64,000 nucleotides of DNA from Chaenocephalus aceratus (taxonomy: Eukaryota > Chordata > Actinopteri > Perciformes > Channichthyidae): positions 102,001 to 166,000 of the forward strand of contig JAMFTG010000145.1 in assembly GCA_023974075.1 (NCBI GenBank), given 5' to 3'. The notes under the pieces are model-generated. The model saw only the letters and a program-made list of their open reading frames with translations, was not told the DNA's origin and did not search any database. A program made the position numbers and the translations under genes. This document shows positions 1 through 12,819 of the stretch, in pieces. How positions within the stretch are numbered: position 1 is the stretch's first letter; the number at the start of each line of letters is the position of its first letter.

Positions 1-463
1 CAAAGCAATATAATGTTAAAACGAAGTAAACTGGATATAAACTCCCCAAACAGGCGAAACCCACCAGTTTCCCCCACTGTCTCTGCCTCCTCCCTCCATG
101 CCGGGTTCCTCCGGTTTGTATCCCGTTAATAGTTCTGGTCGTAAAGAACCGGGTGATTTGCTCCCGTAATTTCTCGTTTGGAATATGAGGAAATGAACTG
201 CGGTCTGGTTCTCCCTGCTTACACGCGGTTTGATTGGCTAGCGCTTCTACTGTCAGATTTGCATAAACGTGTTTGATTGGCTAATGCCAGCTTCGAAAGC
301 ATCGGGAGCATCAAAAGTTGAACATTGCTCAACTGTTGATGCTCACGATGCTTGCAAAGCCATCCGCTCCCCACAATGCAGTTCGGCGAAGATTCGAACT
401 CTTCTCAAGTGAATGGGCGAAGCGTTGAAAGATTTTGTTCATGCCTGTGTGTGGACGGGCCGT
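1..463. repeat. Interspersed MITE-like element, copy 1 (left-truncated by the window)
   Basis: This stretch is clearly homologous to 51371-51812: both share the segment beginning AACTCCCCAAACAGGCGAAA, the CCTCCGGTTTGTATCCCG stretch, two GATTGGCTA motifs and the terminal GTGTGGACGGGCCGT. In the complete copy that last motif forms one terminal inverted repeat. Near 285-350 there is an internal hairpin of the form AAGTTGAACATTG..CAACTGTTGATG. It is non-coding and probably a non-autonomous DNA transposon. The family name is not known to me. Confidence 0.7.
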
Positions 464-1701
<1,238 letters not shown>

Positions 1702-2022
1702 GCTGGCAGGCTCACAGGCTGTCTCTGTGTGCGGATTAGAGCTGACACCAGAGCAGCTGAGTCATGCTAAATGTAGTACAATCACAGGCTTTTGTTCCTG
1801 ATCTAAAAACCCGCCGCCTCTCAGATTCATGGAGGAGAAAGGCTGGAAACAAGGCGAAGACACGGTGGCAAAAAGGCGGCGCGTTATTTCGCCGTATGAG
1901 CAAAGCGTTGCAACATCGCTTTGAAAAAACAACAACAACAACAGAGGGAGAGAAGTTAGTGAAGAAACAAAGTTCTCTATAAAGTCAAGTTGGTGACCTC
2001 TTTAAAGGGAACACATTCTGTC

Positions 2023-5000
2023 ATATCAGTGTGTAGTGTCTCCACTTTAAAGAGTCCTCTCCTGCTGATGTTCAGGTGTGTATCAGTATGTAGCGTCTCT
2101 ACTTTAAAGAGTCCTCTCCTGCTGATGTTCAGGTGTATATCAGTATGTAGTGTCTCTACTTTAAAGAGTCCTCTCCTGCTGATGTTCAGGTGTATATCAG
2201 TATGTAGTGTCTCTACTTTAAAGAGTCCTCTCCTGCTGATGTTCAGGTGTATATCAGTATGTAGTGTCTCTCCTTTAAAGAGTCCTCTCCTGCTGATGTT
2301 CAGGTGTATATCAGTATGTAGTGTCTCTACTTTAAAGAGTCCTCTCCTGCTGATGGTCAGGTGTATATCAGTATGTAGTGTCTCTACTTTAAAGAGTCCT
2401 CTCCTGCTGATGTTCAGGTGTATATCAGTATGTAGTGTCTCTACTTTAAAGAGTCCTCTCCTGCTGATGTTCAGGTGTATATCAGTATGTAGTGTCTCTA
2501 CTTTAAAGAGTCCTCTCCTGCTGATGTTCAGGTGTATATCAGGATGTAGTGTCTCTACTTTAAAGAGTCCTCTCCTGCTGATGTTCAGGTGTATATCAGT
2601 ATGTAGTGTCTCTACTTTAAAGAGTCCTCTCCTGCTGATGTTCAGGTGTATATTAATATGTAGTGTCTCTCCTTTAAAGAGTCCTCTCCTGCTGATGTTC
2701 AGGTGTATATCAGTATGTAGTGTCTCTACTTTAAAGAGTCCTCTCCTGCTGATGTTCAGGTGTATATCAGTATGTAGTGTCTCTACTTTAAAGAGTCCTC
2801 TCCTGATGATGTTCAGGTGTATATCAGTATGTAGTGTCTCTACTTTAAAGAGTCCTCTCCTGCTGATGTTCAGGTGTATATCAGTATGTAGTGTCTCTAC
2901 TTTAAAGAGTCCTCTCCTGCTGATGTTCAGGTGTATATCAGTATGTAGTGTCTCTCCTTTAAAGAGTCCTCTCCTGCTGATGTTCAGGTGTATATCAGTA
3001 TGTAGTGTCTCTACTTTAAAGAGTCCTCTCCTGCTGATGGTCAGGTGTATATCAGTATGTAGTGTCTCTACTTTAAAGAGTCCTCTCCTGCTGATGTTCA
3101 GGTGTATATCAGTATGTAGTGTCTCTACTTTAAAGAGTCCTCTCCTGCTGATGTTCAGGTGTATATCAGTATGTAGTGTCTCTACTTTAAAGAGTCCTCT
3201 CCTGCTGATGTTCAGGTGTATATCAGGATGTAGTGTCTCTACTTTAAAGAGTCCTCTCCTGCTGATGTTCAGGTGTATATCAGTATGTAGTGTCTCTACT
3301 TTAAAGAGTCCTCTCCTGCTGATGTTCAGGTGTATATTAATATGTAGTGTCTCTCCTTTAAAGAGTCCTCTCCTGCTGATGTTCAGGTGTATATCAGTAT
3401 GTAGTGTCTCTACTTTAAAGAGTCCTCTCCTGCTGATGTTCAGGTGTATATCAGTATGTAGTGTCTCTACTTTAAAGAGTCCTCTCCTGATGATGTTCAG
3501 GTGTATGTCCGTATGTAGTGTCTCTACTTTAAAGAGTCCTCTCCTGCTGATGTTCAGGTGTATATCAGTATGTAGTGCCTCTACTTTAAAGAGTCCTCTC
3601 CTGCTGATGTTCAGGTGTATATCAGTATGTAGTGTCTCTACTTTAAAGAGTCCTCTCCTGCTGATGTTCAGGTGTATATCAGTATGTAGTGTCTCTACTT
3701 TAAAGAGTCCTCTCCTGCTGATGTTCAGGTGTATATCAGGATGTAGTGTCTCTACTTTAAAGAGTCCTCTCCTGCTGATGTTCAGGTGTATATCAGTATG
3801 TAGTGTCTCTACTTTAAAGAGTCCTCTCCTGCTGATGTTCAGGTGTATATTAATATGTAGTGTCTCTCCTTTAAAGAGTCCTCTCCTGCTGATGTTCAGG
3901 TGTATATCAGTATGTAGTGTCTCTACTTTAAAGAGTCCTCTCCTGCTGATGTTCAGGTGTATATCAGTATGTAGTGTCTCTACTTTAAAGAGTCCTCTCC
4001 TGATGATGTTCAGGTGTATGTCCGTATGTAGTGTCTCTACTTTAAAGAGTCCTCTCCTGCTGATGTTCAGGTGTATATCAGTATGTAGTGCCTCTACTTT
4101 AAAGAGTCCTCTCCTGCTGATGTTCAGGTGTATATCAGTATGTAGTGTCTCTACTTTAAAGAGTCCTCTCCTGCTGATGTTCAGGTGTATATCAGTATGT
4201 AGTGTCTCTACTTTAAAGAGTCCTCTCCTGCTGATGTTCAGGTGTATATCAGTATGTAGTGCCTCTACTTTAAAGAGTCCTCTCCTGCTGATGTTCAGGT
4301 GTATATCAGTATGTAGTGTCTCTACTTTAAAGAGTCCTCTCCTGCTGATGTTCAGGTGTATATCAGTATGTAGTGTCTCTACTTTAAAGAGTCCTCTCCT
4401 GCTGATGTTCAGGTGTATATCAGTATGTAGTGTCTCTACTTTAAAGAGTCCTCTCCTGCTGATGTTCAGGTGTATATCAGTACGTAGTGTCTCTACTTTA
4501 AAGAGTCCTCTCCTGCTGATGTTCAGGTGTATATCAGTATGTAGTGTCTCTACTTTAAAGAGTCCTCTCCTGCTGATGTTCAGGTGTATACCAGTATGTA
4601 GTGTCTCTACTTTAAAGAGTCCTCTCCTGCTGATGTTCAGGTGTATATCAGTATGTAGTGTCTCTTCTTTAAAGAGTCCTCTCCTGCTGATGTTCAGGTG
4701 TATATCAGTATGTAGTGTCTCTACTTTAAAGAGTCCTCTCCTGCTGATGTTCAGGTGTATATCAGTATGTAGTGTCTCTACTTTAAAGAGTCCTCTCCTG
4801 CTGATGTTCAGGTGTATATCAGTATGTAGTGTCTCTACTTTAAAGAGTCCTCTCCTGATGATGTTCAGGTGTATGTCCGTATGTAGTGTCTCTACTTTAA
4901 AGAGTCCTCTCCTGCTGATGTTCAGGTGTATATCAGTATGTAGTGTCTCTACTTTAAAGAGTCCTCTCCTGCTGATGTTCAGGTGTATATCAGGATGTAG

Positions 5001-6382
5001 TGTCTCTACTTTAAAGAGTCCTCTCCTGCTGATGTTCAGGTGTATATCAGTATGTAGTGTCTCTACTTTAAAGAGTCCTCTCCTGCTGATGTTCAGGTGT
5101 ATATTAATATGTAGTGTCTCTCCTTTAAAGAGTCCTCTCCTGCTGATGTTCAGGTGTATATCAGTATGTAGTGTCTCTACTTTAAAGAGTCCTCTCCTGC
5201 TGATGTTCAGGTGTATATCAGTATGTAGTGTCTCTACTTTAAAGAGTCCTCTCCTGATGATGTTCAGGTGTATGTCCGTATGTAGTGTCTCTACTTTAAA
5301 GAGTCCTCTCCTGCTGATGTTCAGGTGTATATCAGTATGTAGTGCCTCTACTTTAAAGAGTCCTCTCCTGCTGATGTTCAGGTGTATATCAGTATGTAGT
5401 GTCCTCTACTTTAAAGAGTCCTCTCCTGCTGATGTTCAGGTGTATATCAGTATGTAGTGTCTCTACTTTAAAGAGTCATCTCCTGATGATGTTCAGGTGT
5501 ATGTCCGTATGTAGTGTCTCTACTTTAAGAGTCCCTCCTGCTGATGTTCAGTGTATCAGTATGTAGTGTCTCTACTTTAAAGAGTCCTCTCCTGCTGATG
5601 TTCAGGTGTATATCAGTATGTAGTGCCTCTACTTTAAAGAGTCCTCTCCTGCTGATGTTCAGGTGTATATCAGTATGTAGTGTCTCTACTTTAAAGAGTC
5701 CTCTCCTGCTGATGTTCAGGTGTATATCAGTATGTAGTGCCTCTACTTTAAAGAGTCCTCTCCTGCTGATGTTCAGGTGTATATCAGTATGTAGTGTCTC
5801 TACTTTAAAGAGTCCTCTCCTGCTGATGTTCAGGTGTATATCAGTATGTAGCGCCTCTACTTTAAAGAGTCCTCTCCTGCTGATGTTCAGGTGTATATCA
5901 GTATGTAGCGTCTCTACTTTAAAGAGTCCTCTCCTGCTGATGTTCAGGTGTATATCAGTATGTAGCGTCTCTCCTTTAAAGAGTCCTCTCCTGCTGATGT
6001 TCAGGTGTATATCAGTATGTAGCGCCTCTACTTTAAAGAGTCCTCTCCTGCTGATGTTCAGGTGTATATCAGTATGTAGCGTCTCTACTTTAAAGAGTCC
6101 TCTCCTGCTGATGTTCAGGTGTATATCAGTATGTAGCGTCTCTCCTTTAAAGAGTCCTCTCCTGCTGATGTTCAGGTGTATATCAGTATGTAGCGCCTCT
6201 ACTTTAAAGAGTCCTCTCCTGCTGATGTTCAGGTGTATATCAGTATGTAGCGTCTCTACTTTAAAGAGTCCTCTCCTGCTGATGTTCAGGTGTATATCAG
6301 TATGTAGCGTCTCTCCTTTAAAGAGTCCTCTCCTGCTGATGTTCAGGTGTATATCAGTATGTAGCGTCTCTCCTTCAAAGAG
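2023..6382 (+). repeat. 57-bp minisatellite, block 1 (~76 units, forward)
   Basis: Tandem array of a 57-bp unit (key landmarks CTTTAAAGAGTCCTCTCC, TGATGTTCAGGTG and TATATCAGTATGTAGTGTCT), about 76 copies with few substitutions. Because 57 is divisible by 3 and the unit lacks in-frame stops, the array is open for over 1,100 codons on the plus strand. That is a property of the repeat, not a gene. Variant units (CAGGATG, TATTAATATG, TGCCTCT, GATGATG) recur at spacings of 9, 12 and 22 units, showing higher-order duplication. An indel-rich patch lies at 5400-5560. The left flank (CCTCTTTAAAGGG at about 1998) resembles a TTAA MITE end. The array sits in cux2 intron 1. Confidence 0.97.
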
Positions 6383-7074
6383 GGTGGAAACAGCTATTTC
6401 TGACATTTCTGCATTCAAATATAACAATGAAGTGATTATTAAAACATTCGGGTAAATATGTTTCCACGTAGTCCAGGTGATATTGTTCAGACGAGTTCGT
6501 CCAGGACTCGCTTAGTGACAGAGAGTAGTGGAAAAAGACCACAGCAACTCCTCAAAGCATCCTGTGTCGTCGGTGATGTCAAATAGAAGCAGCAGGATGT
6601 TCTTATCAAGAGACTGGAAAAACATTGTCAGACCATTTAGCATGTACGATGAATGGATTATCAAAAGGGTTGTATGTTCCTGATGATCCGCTTTGCAGCT
6701 GCAATCGGGTCATGTTTACTGACATGTGGCTGGAAATATGTCAAGTGCAGGTCGTGGTGGGAAAGATCCGGATCATTTGAAGAGGAAGACAATGAAGCAA
6801 AGCAAAATGCAAAAAAACGGGCTTCCACAAACTCTGAGAAAAACGGAATGATTTTTTTCTTTTATCCTTGACATGTCCGAATGTGTTGAGAAGAGTCCTT
6901 CCCAGTGTCTCAAAGGTGATGTATTTAAATGTGTTGTGTTGTCCGTGAAAACACGATACTCACTCAGACATGATTATCAAGTCGAGAAGAGCAGGAACAA
7001 AACTTCCATATTTGAGCATTTTCTGCCATTTTTGCATGAAGAATTCTGTTTTTGGCTAATCAACTAGTTAATTT

Positions 7075-7121
<47 letters not shown>

Positions 7122-7628
7122 AAATGCATTTTGTATCTTGTAAATTGTGTAACTTGCTGCAGTTAAATACCATGTGCAATATATACATTATATACACCAT
7201 TAATAACTGTGTAATATATACCTGGCTGCTAAACCCTAAGAACTGCTACAGGATTTGTATTTTGGAAAGTATTTGTCTTTTACTTTTATTTTATATATTA
7301 TATTTTTTATTATACATGTTTTTCTTAACTTAGGTAACACGAAGCTGTCTGTGGCTCTTTCCTAATAAAGGTGTTCTGACTCTGACTCTGAATGTGTTTA
7401 TCGATGCAAACAAATATATAATATTGCAGAAATTCATATATTATTCCACAAAGTCTCATAAAATGCAAACAGTTCACTTTTTCACTTTTTAAGAACTGCA
7501 TTTTCTGGAACGTTTGCTTGATGAATGACGGCCACTTACAGATCGACCGCTTGATAACTTCTCATCTCTAAATAAAAACACTGGCAAGAAAACAGATTAG
7601 TGTGCAAGGTGACAACATAGTAGGCCGT
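6383..7628. other. No gene; (TTG)n tract and a possible LINE-tail remnant
   Basis: No exon is recognised. A (TTG)n trinucleotide tract occupies about 7078-7121. An AT-rich stretch ending CCTAATAAAGGTGTTCTGACTC (7361-7382, preceding CTCTGA repeats) looks like a retroelement 3' tail, but it cannot be assigned to a family. Confidence 0.45.
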
Positions 7629-8019
7629 TTAAAGGTGGGGTAGGTACATTTGAGAAACCGACTCGAGATCGCTAGAATTTGAAAATACACAACCGGAGAA
7701 AATCTGCCACTTCCTCACAGAGCCCCTCCCCCAACACACACGAACGCGCACATGACCAATGAGGGCACGAGATCAGTCTGTGCCCCGATGGCAGGCTGAC
7801 AGGCAGGTAGGCCATCCAATCCGTAATACTGTAAAAAGTACAACCGGATTGCTTGTACTTTTTACAGTATTCCGGCTTCTACAGATGACATTTTTGTATG
7901 GATTTGTTGTCAAAGCACTTCAGATATTCATTGCTATCGGGATTTTAAGAGCATTCCATGGAATATAACAAAAAGTGTTTCTCGAGCCGGTTTCTGAAAC
8001 GTACCTACCCCACCTTTAA
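7629..8019. mobile_element. TTAA-flanked MITE, 383 bp, with ~40-bp terminal inverted repeats
   Basis: The element runs from 7633 to 8015 and is flanked on both sides by TTAA (7629-7632 and 8016-8019). Its ends form a long inverted repeat: the left end begins AGGTGGGGTAGGTACATTTG and the right end, reversed, AGGTGGGGTAGGTACGTTTC. The match continues through AGAAACCG and CTCGAGA. Inside, arms 7821-7843 and 7853-7875 form a 22/23-bp hairpin with a 9-bp loop. TTAA duplication is typical of piggyBac and Kolobok transposons. No transposase is encoded, so it is a non-autonomous derivative. Confidence 0.9.
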
Positions 8020-8839
8020 TGATTACATAATGCTAAGATGAGAACATTAGGTTTGAATACAGTAAATAATATGCACGGTGCACGTGTTCTTAAGCGCTGA
8101 AGTATCTTCTATCGTACAGGTGTCAGAACTCAATGACCTCGGCTCGAACGAGTTGCTTGAATAAAGCAGAAAAACGTCTCCTCAAAGTGTCAACATCTCC
8201 TTTATCATCACGGTCATGATGTGACACCTCAACATATGTCTTGTTTGCACAAAGATGAACTGTAACGACTGAACATTACAGAAGTACTCGCTGTCTGGAA
8301 TTGCTTTTCTTCCCGTTTTATCAAGTTGTGCAATAACATAATGATACATTTGACATTTCAGCGGAAAGTAAAGTGCACTTCCTTCCTGCTTGATGCACCT
8401 GGCTCTGCAGTCTCGCGCTCTCTCGCTCTCTCTCTCCAGGTTTGTTTTTGGCCCCGAGTTGTTTTCTCGGGCCCGGCAGGACAGACCCTGACCCGTCCTT
8501 TTCATGCTCGCCCACGGAAATGCCATCTGGCTGGTGTGAATGATTACCACAGCAACGGCACGGTGACCTGCAGCCAGCGGGAACCAAGGTCACTCCACCT
8601 CGCGCTGCCCTGCTTTCATCCGCTGCAGGTGAATTATTCCTCCTCCTCCTCCTCCTCCTCCTCCTCCTCTGCACGCGCACCCAGAATGTGCAGCGTCAGG
8701 TCGCTGATATAATCACCCGTAATGATCACAAATACACGTTCCAGTGTGCACGGCTCAAATGAACATGTTCCACGCGTGTGGTGGGAGAGAAGGGGAACCG
8801 GCAGCTGCAGAGATGTTGAACCGTGACCGCGAGAAGTAA
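8020..8839. other. No gene; (TCC)n tract
   Basis: Non-coding sequence within cux2 intron 1. A (TCC)n trinucleotide run lies at about 8638-8668. It creates poly-serine and poly-glutamate/arginine reading frames that are not credible genes. Confidence 0.5.
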
Positions 8840-9830
8840 GTGAAGCAATTGATTTCTGACACATGTAGCGGAGGACGTCACGTTCAGGAGACACGCGTGT
8901 TTACAACGAGAGGCGTGGAAGACAAGGAGAGAGAAGCAGGCCCACCTCGTCAAACATATTACAGCGCTCAGAAAAGCTGTACTATCTTAGTCACGTGATC
9001 ACTGCCTATAAAGTTGATCTAAACCAGTTGGAAAACAAAGAGTGAACCCACGCTATTCACATTGAGGCCTGCGATTAAAGATAATTGTGTGTTTTAGTTT
9101 TAATTGGTTTCTGACACATGTAGCGGGGGATGTCACGTTCAGGAGACACGCATGTTTACAACGAGAGGCGTGGAAGAACCGGAACGAGGAGCAGATCCTT
9201 GCTCGCCGTGAGAAATATATGATATTTCAGCGTCATAGAAACTGGACATATTGTGCAGTCTTTGTCACGTAATCATTACCAACACCCAGACTGTATCTCA
9301 ATGTGGAACTGGTTGAAAAGCAAGAAAAAAGGATTTCTAGTTGCTGCATTTCAAGTCAATTATGTGTATTTTAACTTATTTAATCTGTAAATTAGTGAAT
9401 ATGTGGACTTATATGCATTTCTGCAAGAATATATATATATATATAAAGTACAGTTTGCTCAACTATCCATGTGCTTAGAAGTGTTTTATTAAGACATGCA
9501 ATGAAAGACGATGTTCAAACCAGTCGACCGGGTGAAAAACAATAAGAAAGTGAACGCACGCTCTTCAAATTCACAAAGCGTGTGCATGTTAGCTTTCGTG
9601 GAGTTGCTACACGCGAGAGCTGCAGACAGAAGAGTGTGACAAGTATAAGATGTTTGCGGCGCTAAAGAAACTGGATTCGAGCAGAAATGTCAAAACATGC
9701 ACGAGGCGGCGGTGAGCTATCTTTGCCACATGATCACGCGCCAACACGTTTCCTTCGTAACACCCGGCTGAAACACAAAGCGAACGCATGTTATCTGTGC
9801 CAGAAGCCGATCGGTGATTCTAGCCATAGT
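8840..9830. repeat. Diverged direct repeats, ~260-300 bp period
   Basis: A segment at 8848-8938 (TTTCTGACACATGTAGCGG.., ending in an AACGAGAGGCGTGGAAGA motif) is repeated at 9105-9195 with few changes. Associated motifs (CACGTGATCA / CACGTAATCA / CACATGATCA, and GTGAACCCACGC / GTGAACGCACGC / GCGAACGCATG) recur two to three times up to about 9790. This is an old, decayed tandem duplication with no coding content seen. Confidence 0.6.
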
Positions 9831-10279
9831 GATGTGTGGGACAGAGCTTTACAGAGAGCTGCACACCGACTAACCGAATAACCGATCCGTAGAATATGTT
9901 GATAGTCAATTGTTTGTTGCCGAAATGTCAATAAAAGCCACTTTAAACCTCTCAAATACGGCGTTTCCTGCTCATCTCAGATATGTTTTAGACGGATACA
10001 AGACGACATTAAAACACACCATGTTGGACTTTGAGAATCTGGGAGGGACATTTTTCAATATTTTCTGACATTTAGAGGATTCAAGGATCCTCCAGGTTTC
10101 TCCGTAACTTCCGAAAATGTTTACGTTTTCATCCATTTTGCTCCACAGTCTTACAACACGAGCTGCGCCTATCTGTCCGTACACGTGACCCAATTACACT
10201 CGAGCGGCAAACACTAGTCCACTATTTATAGGTCGACACATCTTTAATTGTAGTAAATCATCCGGATAATACCGGCAAA

Positions 10280-11660
10280 GTATTTTGATTTCATTAATAG
10301 CACGGAAATGTGGAAATGTCCTGTTTTCTCTGGTTTGTATCAGAATAAAGTGAACATTTTAAGACTGACAGAAGAAGACATTTAAAGACGTCCCCTTGGA
10401 AACTTTTCTCTATTTGGTGACATTTCATAGACTAAGCAAGTATGGAGAGAATAACCTGCACAATATCACCTGACTACGGATACCCTAACACTGGGGGTCC
10501 TCCATGGTTAGTCGACTATTAATAAATCAAACAAACATGACTTGTAGATCATCAGGAAAATACTCTCCAACTATTTTTGCATTAATTGACATTTTCCATG
10601 CAAACATTTCACAAAATGCCATTTTCAGCCTTTTAACATGGTTTTCCTGCTTTCTCATTTCACAATATTAAAGTGAATATGTTTGACATTTTAAGACCTA
10701 ACCTTGCATAGTGTCTGACATTTCTCAGACTAAGCGACTAACAGAGAGAATCCTGCACAATTTCCCCTGGACTAGAAATATAATGCAGAATCCTGCGAAC
10801 TGGGGTCCGTCTCAACTGCACCCCCCTTTATGAACTCCATCTGAGCATGAGGTCATTCAAGGGAAACTATCATTATTTATTTTTCATATATAAAAGACCC
10901 CGGTTACAGACTATCGCCTCTTGATCGTGCACCACTCCATCACTGCTGCAGGTAATGGCATCCTGTAGGGCAGATCACATTCAGCTGCTCACTCACATGT
11001 AATGAAAAACCTTGAATGTATACATCTATCACGAGGAGGGAGAGGAGGCTACATGCATAGCTCCTTTAGCCCGGCGAAGAGAGGGGTCCAGCGGCCAGGA
11101 GCAGCAACAACACCCGGGGAGAGAGGCTCCAGTAGCGGATCTGGCGCCTGCTCCTCCTCGGTACATGCTGCTGTCACCTCTCATGTTACAGAACATCAGT
11201 CACTCCGCTGCCCTTGCGCCGGCCGAGGCTGATTTACAAACATTAGCGGGGAATACAATTACACCCCCCCCCCCCCCCAGCCCTCTGCGGCTGCAGGAGA
11301 GAGTGGAGTGGACACTAAAAAAACAGCTTCTTTTAACATGCATTCAGATATACCATGCTCCTTCCACCCCAGGGTGCTACCGTGTCCTTTAATAGCATGT
11401 TTAGGATGTGACACAAACAAACCCTGCACGTTTTGCATCCGCGTGCATGATTTACGGGATGTTTATGCACGATAATCCGAATATATAGTCGCGGTTGCAG
11501 GAGAGAGTGGACACGAGGAAAACTGCTTCTTTAACATGCATTCAGATTCACCATGTGGGGTATTTACGCACCTTCTAGCTTAGGGTGCTGCCATGTCATG
11601 TAATGTGTGATACAAACAAATCCTGCACGCTTTCCATCCGCGTGCAAGCTGATTTCTTTG
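10280..11660. repeat. Two pairs of imperfect direct duplications
   Basis: First pair: about 10310-10500 and 10640-10800 share CATTTTAAGAC, TGACATTT, CAGACTAAGC and GAGAATCCTGCACAAT motifs in the same order. Second pair: about 11287-11450 and 11492-11660 share GCAGGAGAGAGTGGA, AACATGCATTCAGAT, AGGGTGCT and CCGCGTGCA. They are non-coding and lie in cux2 intron 1, upstream of the cux2 start in genomic terms. Confidence 0.6.
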
Positions 11661-12276
11661 CACCGAAACATGCACACAATGCTATCATCGTTACATTTCT
11701 GAGCTTCTCTTACAACTTGTGTCCTCGTGTTGTTGATGTTTGCACCACCAAAGCTAATTCCTTGGATGTGTAATAAACTCAATTCTGATAATAAACTTTC
11801 CCTTCCACACATGAAACTTCCCCCAGCATGCAATATGTCCTACAATGCTAAAACAGAATGAAGGTATCCTACTGGAAGCTGCAGCACTAGCCGTCGACGC
11901 ATCAAACATTAAAGCTGGGGAGGAAAAAAGTTATGTCCAAAAAAAGCACCGGGATTCACGGGTAGCGTTAAAAGTTTCCGTGCATGTAAGATAAGAACCG
12001 GAAAGATGAACGGTGAGGAAAAGGCAGAGAAAGTGGGAAACGCACCGGAGAGAGCCGTGCTGTCCGCGGTGCTGATCGCAGGTCGGTGTGGCTTTAACGC
12101 AGGATCAATGATTGAACCGAACAAAGGCAGAACAGAGATCAATTTCTAATAACTATCAATGCAAACCCCGCCAGCTGCACCGTGCACGAGCCCCAAACCC
12201 CTCGCCGTGCACCGGGGAGGACAGGCGACACACACCGCTGCAGGGAAACCGCGTAAAACAGGCGAAAAGCACTAAC

Positions 12277-12339
12277 CTGGAGCCGCCGGAGATCAAATTT
12301 CTTCCAATATTGAAACATCGATCCTACATCGGCGGCCAT
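12277..12339 (-). CDS. cux2: Homeobox/CUT-domain transcription factor CUX2, first coding exon
   Basis: On the minus strand the 21 codons from the ATG at 12339 read MAADVGSMFQYWKKFDLRRLQ and stop at a good donor (CAG|gttagt, 12276 downwards). From my knowledge of the family, vertebrate CUX proteins start MAANVGSMFQYWKRFDL, and the RRLQ ending matches CUX2 rather than CUX1 (QQLQ). The start codon sits in a strong context (CAAGATGGCCGCC) that is also a YY1-type motif. CUX2 is a nuclear repressor/regulator with three CUT repeats and a homeodomain, all encoded in later exons outside the window. Neighbouring myl2 supports the call, since CUX2 and MYL2 are adjacent and divergent in human. Only this exon is visible. 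Confidence 0.9.
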
Positions 12340-12760
12340 CTTGGGGGATATTGAGGAGATTTTTTTTCAGCGGCTGCAATAAATATGTGGGCTGGATTCC
12401 CCCCTCTCGTTAAACAGCGATCAGCGAACAGAGAGGGATAAATAAAGAGCCAACATGAGGCTCGGGGTTTGACAGCTGTGCACACATGTTTCTGTGGAGC
12501 CGCACAGGAACACTGTTGTTGTTTTTAGGAGAAAGTAGAAAGTGTGCACGCGGCTCCGTCCCCCGACATTAACTGGACATTGCACTTGATTTTTTTTTTT
12601 TCCTGCTTTGGCAAAGTTATCGATACTGACGTAAAGCCGGACGGATCGATAGCGTCTGCAGAAAGGAAGGAGATGATGTGTAGATTAGCAGAGTTCAGGG
12701 AATTTGGCCAAGCCTACTTTTTTTTTTTTTTTTTTTACAGTGTTTAATAGCTGGAGCATA
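12340..12760 (-). promoter_or_regulatory. cux2: Probable cux2 5' UTR/promoter region
   Basis: This is the sequence immediately upstream (higher coordinates) of the cux2 start codon. The wider region around 11900-12700 is richer in CpG than the AT-rich DNA to its right, as expected of a developmental-gene promoter. Two T-runs (about 12589-12601 and 12719-12736) interrupt it. No TATA box at a convincing distance was identified and the transcription start cannot be placed. Confidence 0.5.
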
Positions 12761-12819
12761 CGGGACATGCAATTAGAGGCGGTGGTGGACATTAAAACTA
12801 CATTGTGGACGTTTTTATT

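Noticed and set aside
1990..5457. 1,155-codon open frame with repeated [19 protein letters not shown]
   Set aside because: Direct consequence of a 57-bp tandem repeat with no in-frame stop. The reverse strand is open as well, there is no domain, splice or initiation evidence, and the same unit forms non-genic arrays elsewhere in the window.
2023..6382. CRISPR-like array
   Set aside because: Head-to-tail 57-bp units without unique spacers, in a vertebrate genome with spliced genes. No cas genes.
8321..8894. Overlapping 86-128-codon frames rich in S/R/E repeats
   Set aside because: Caused by the (TCC)n tract. No conserved domain and several frames on both strands are open together.
12006..12084. 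Short plus-strand frame MNGEEKAEKVGNAPERAVLS near the cux2 start, ending at a GT
   Set aside because: No family resemblance, no acceptor-linked next exon, and it lies in cux2 intron 1 on the opposite strand. Could be chance.
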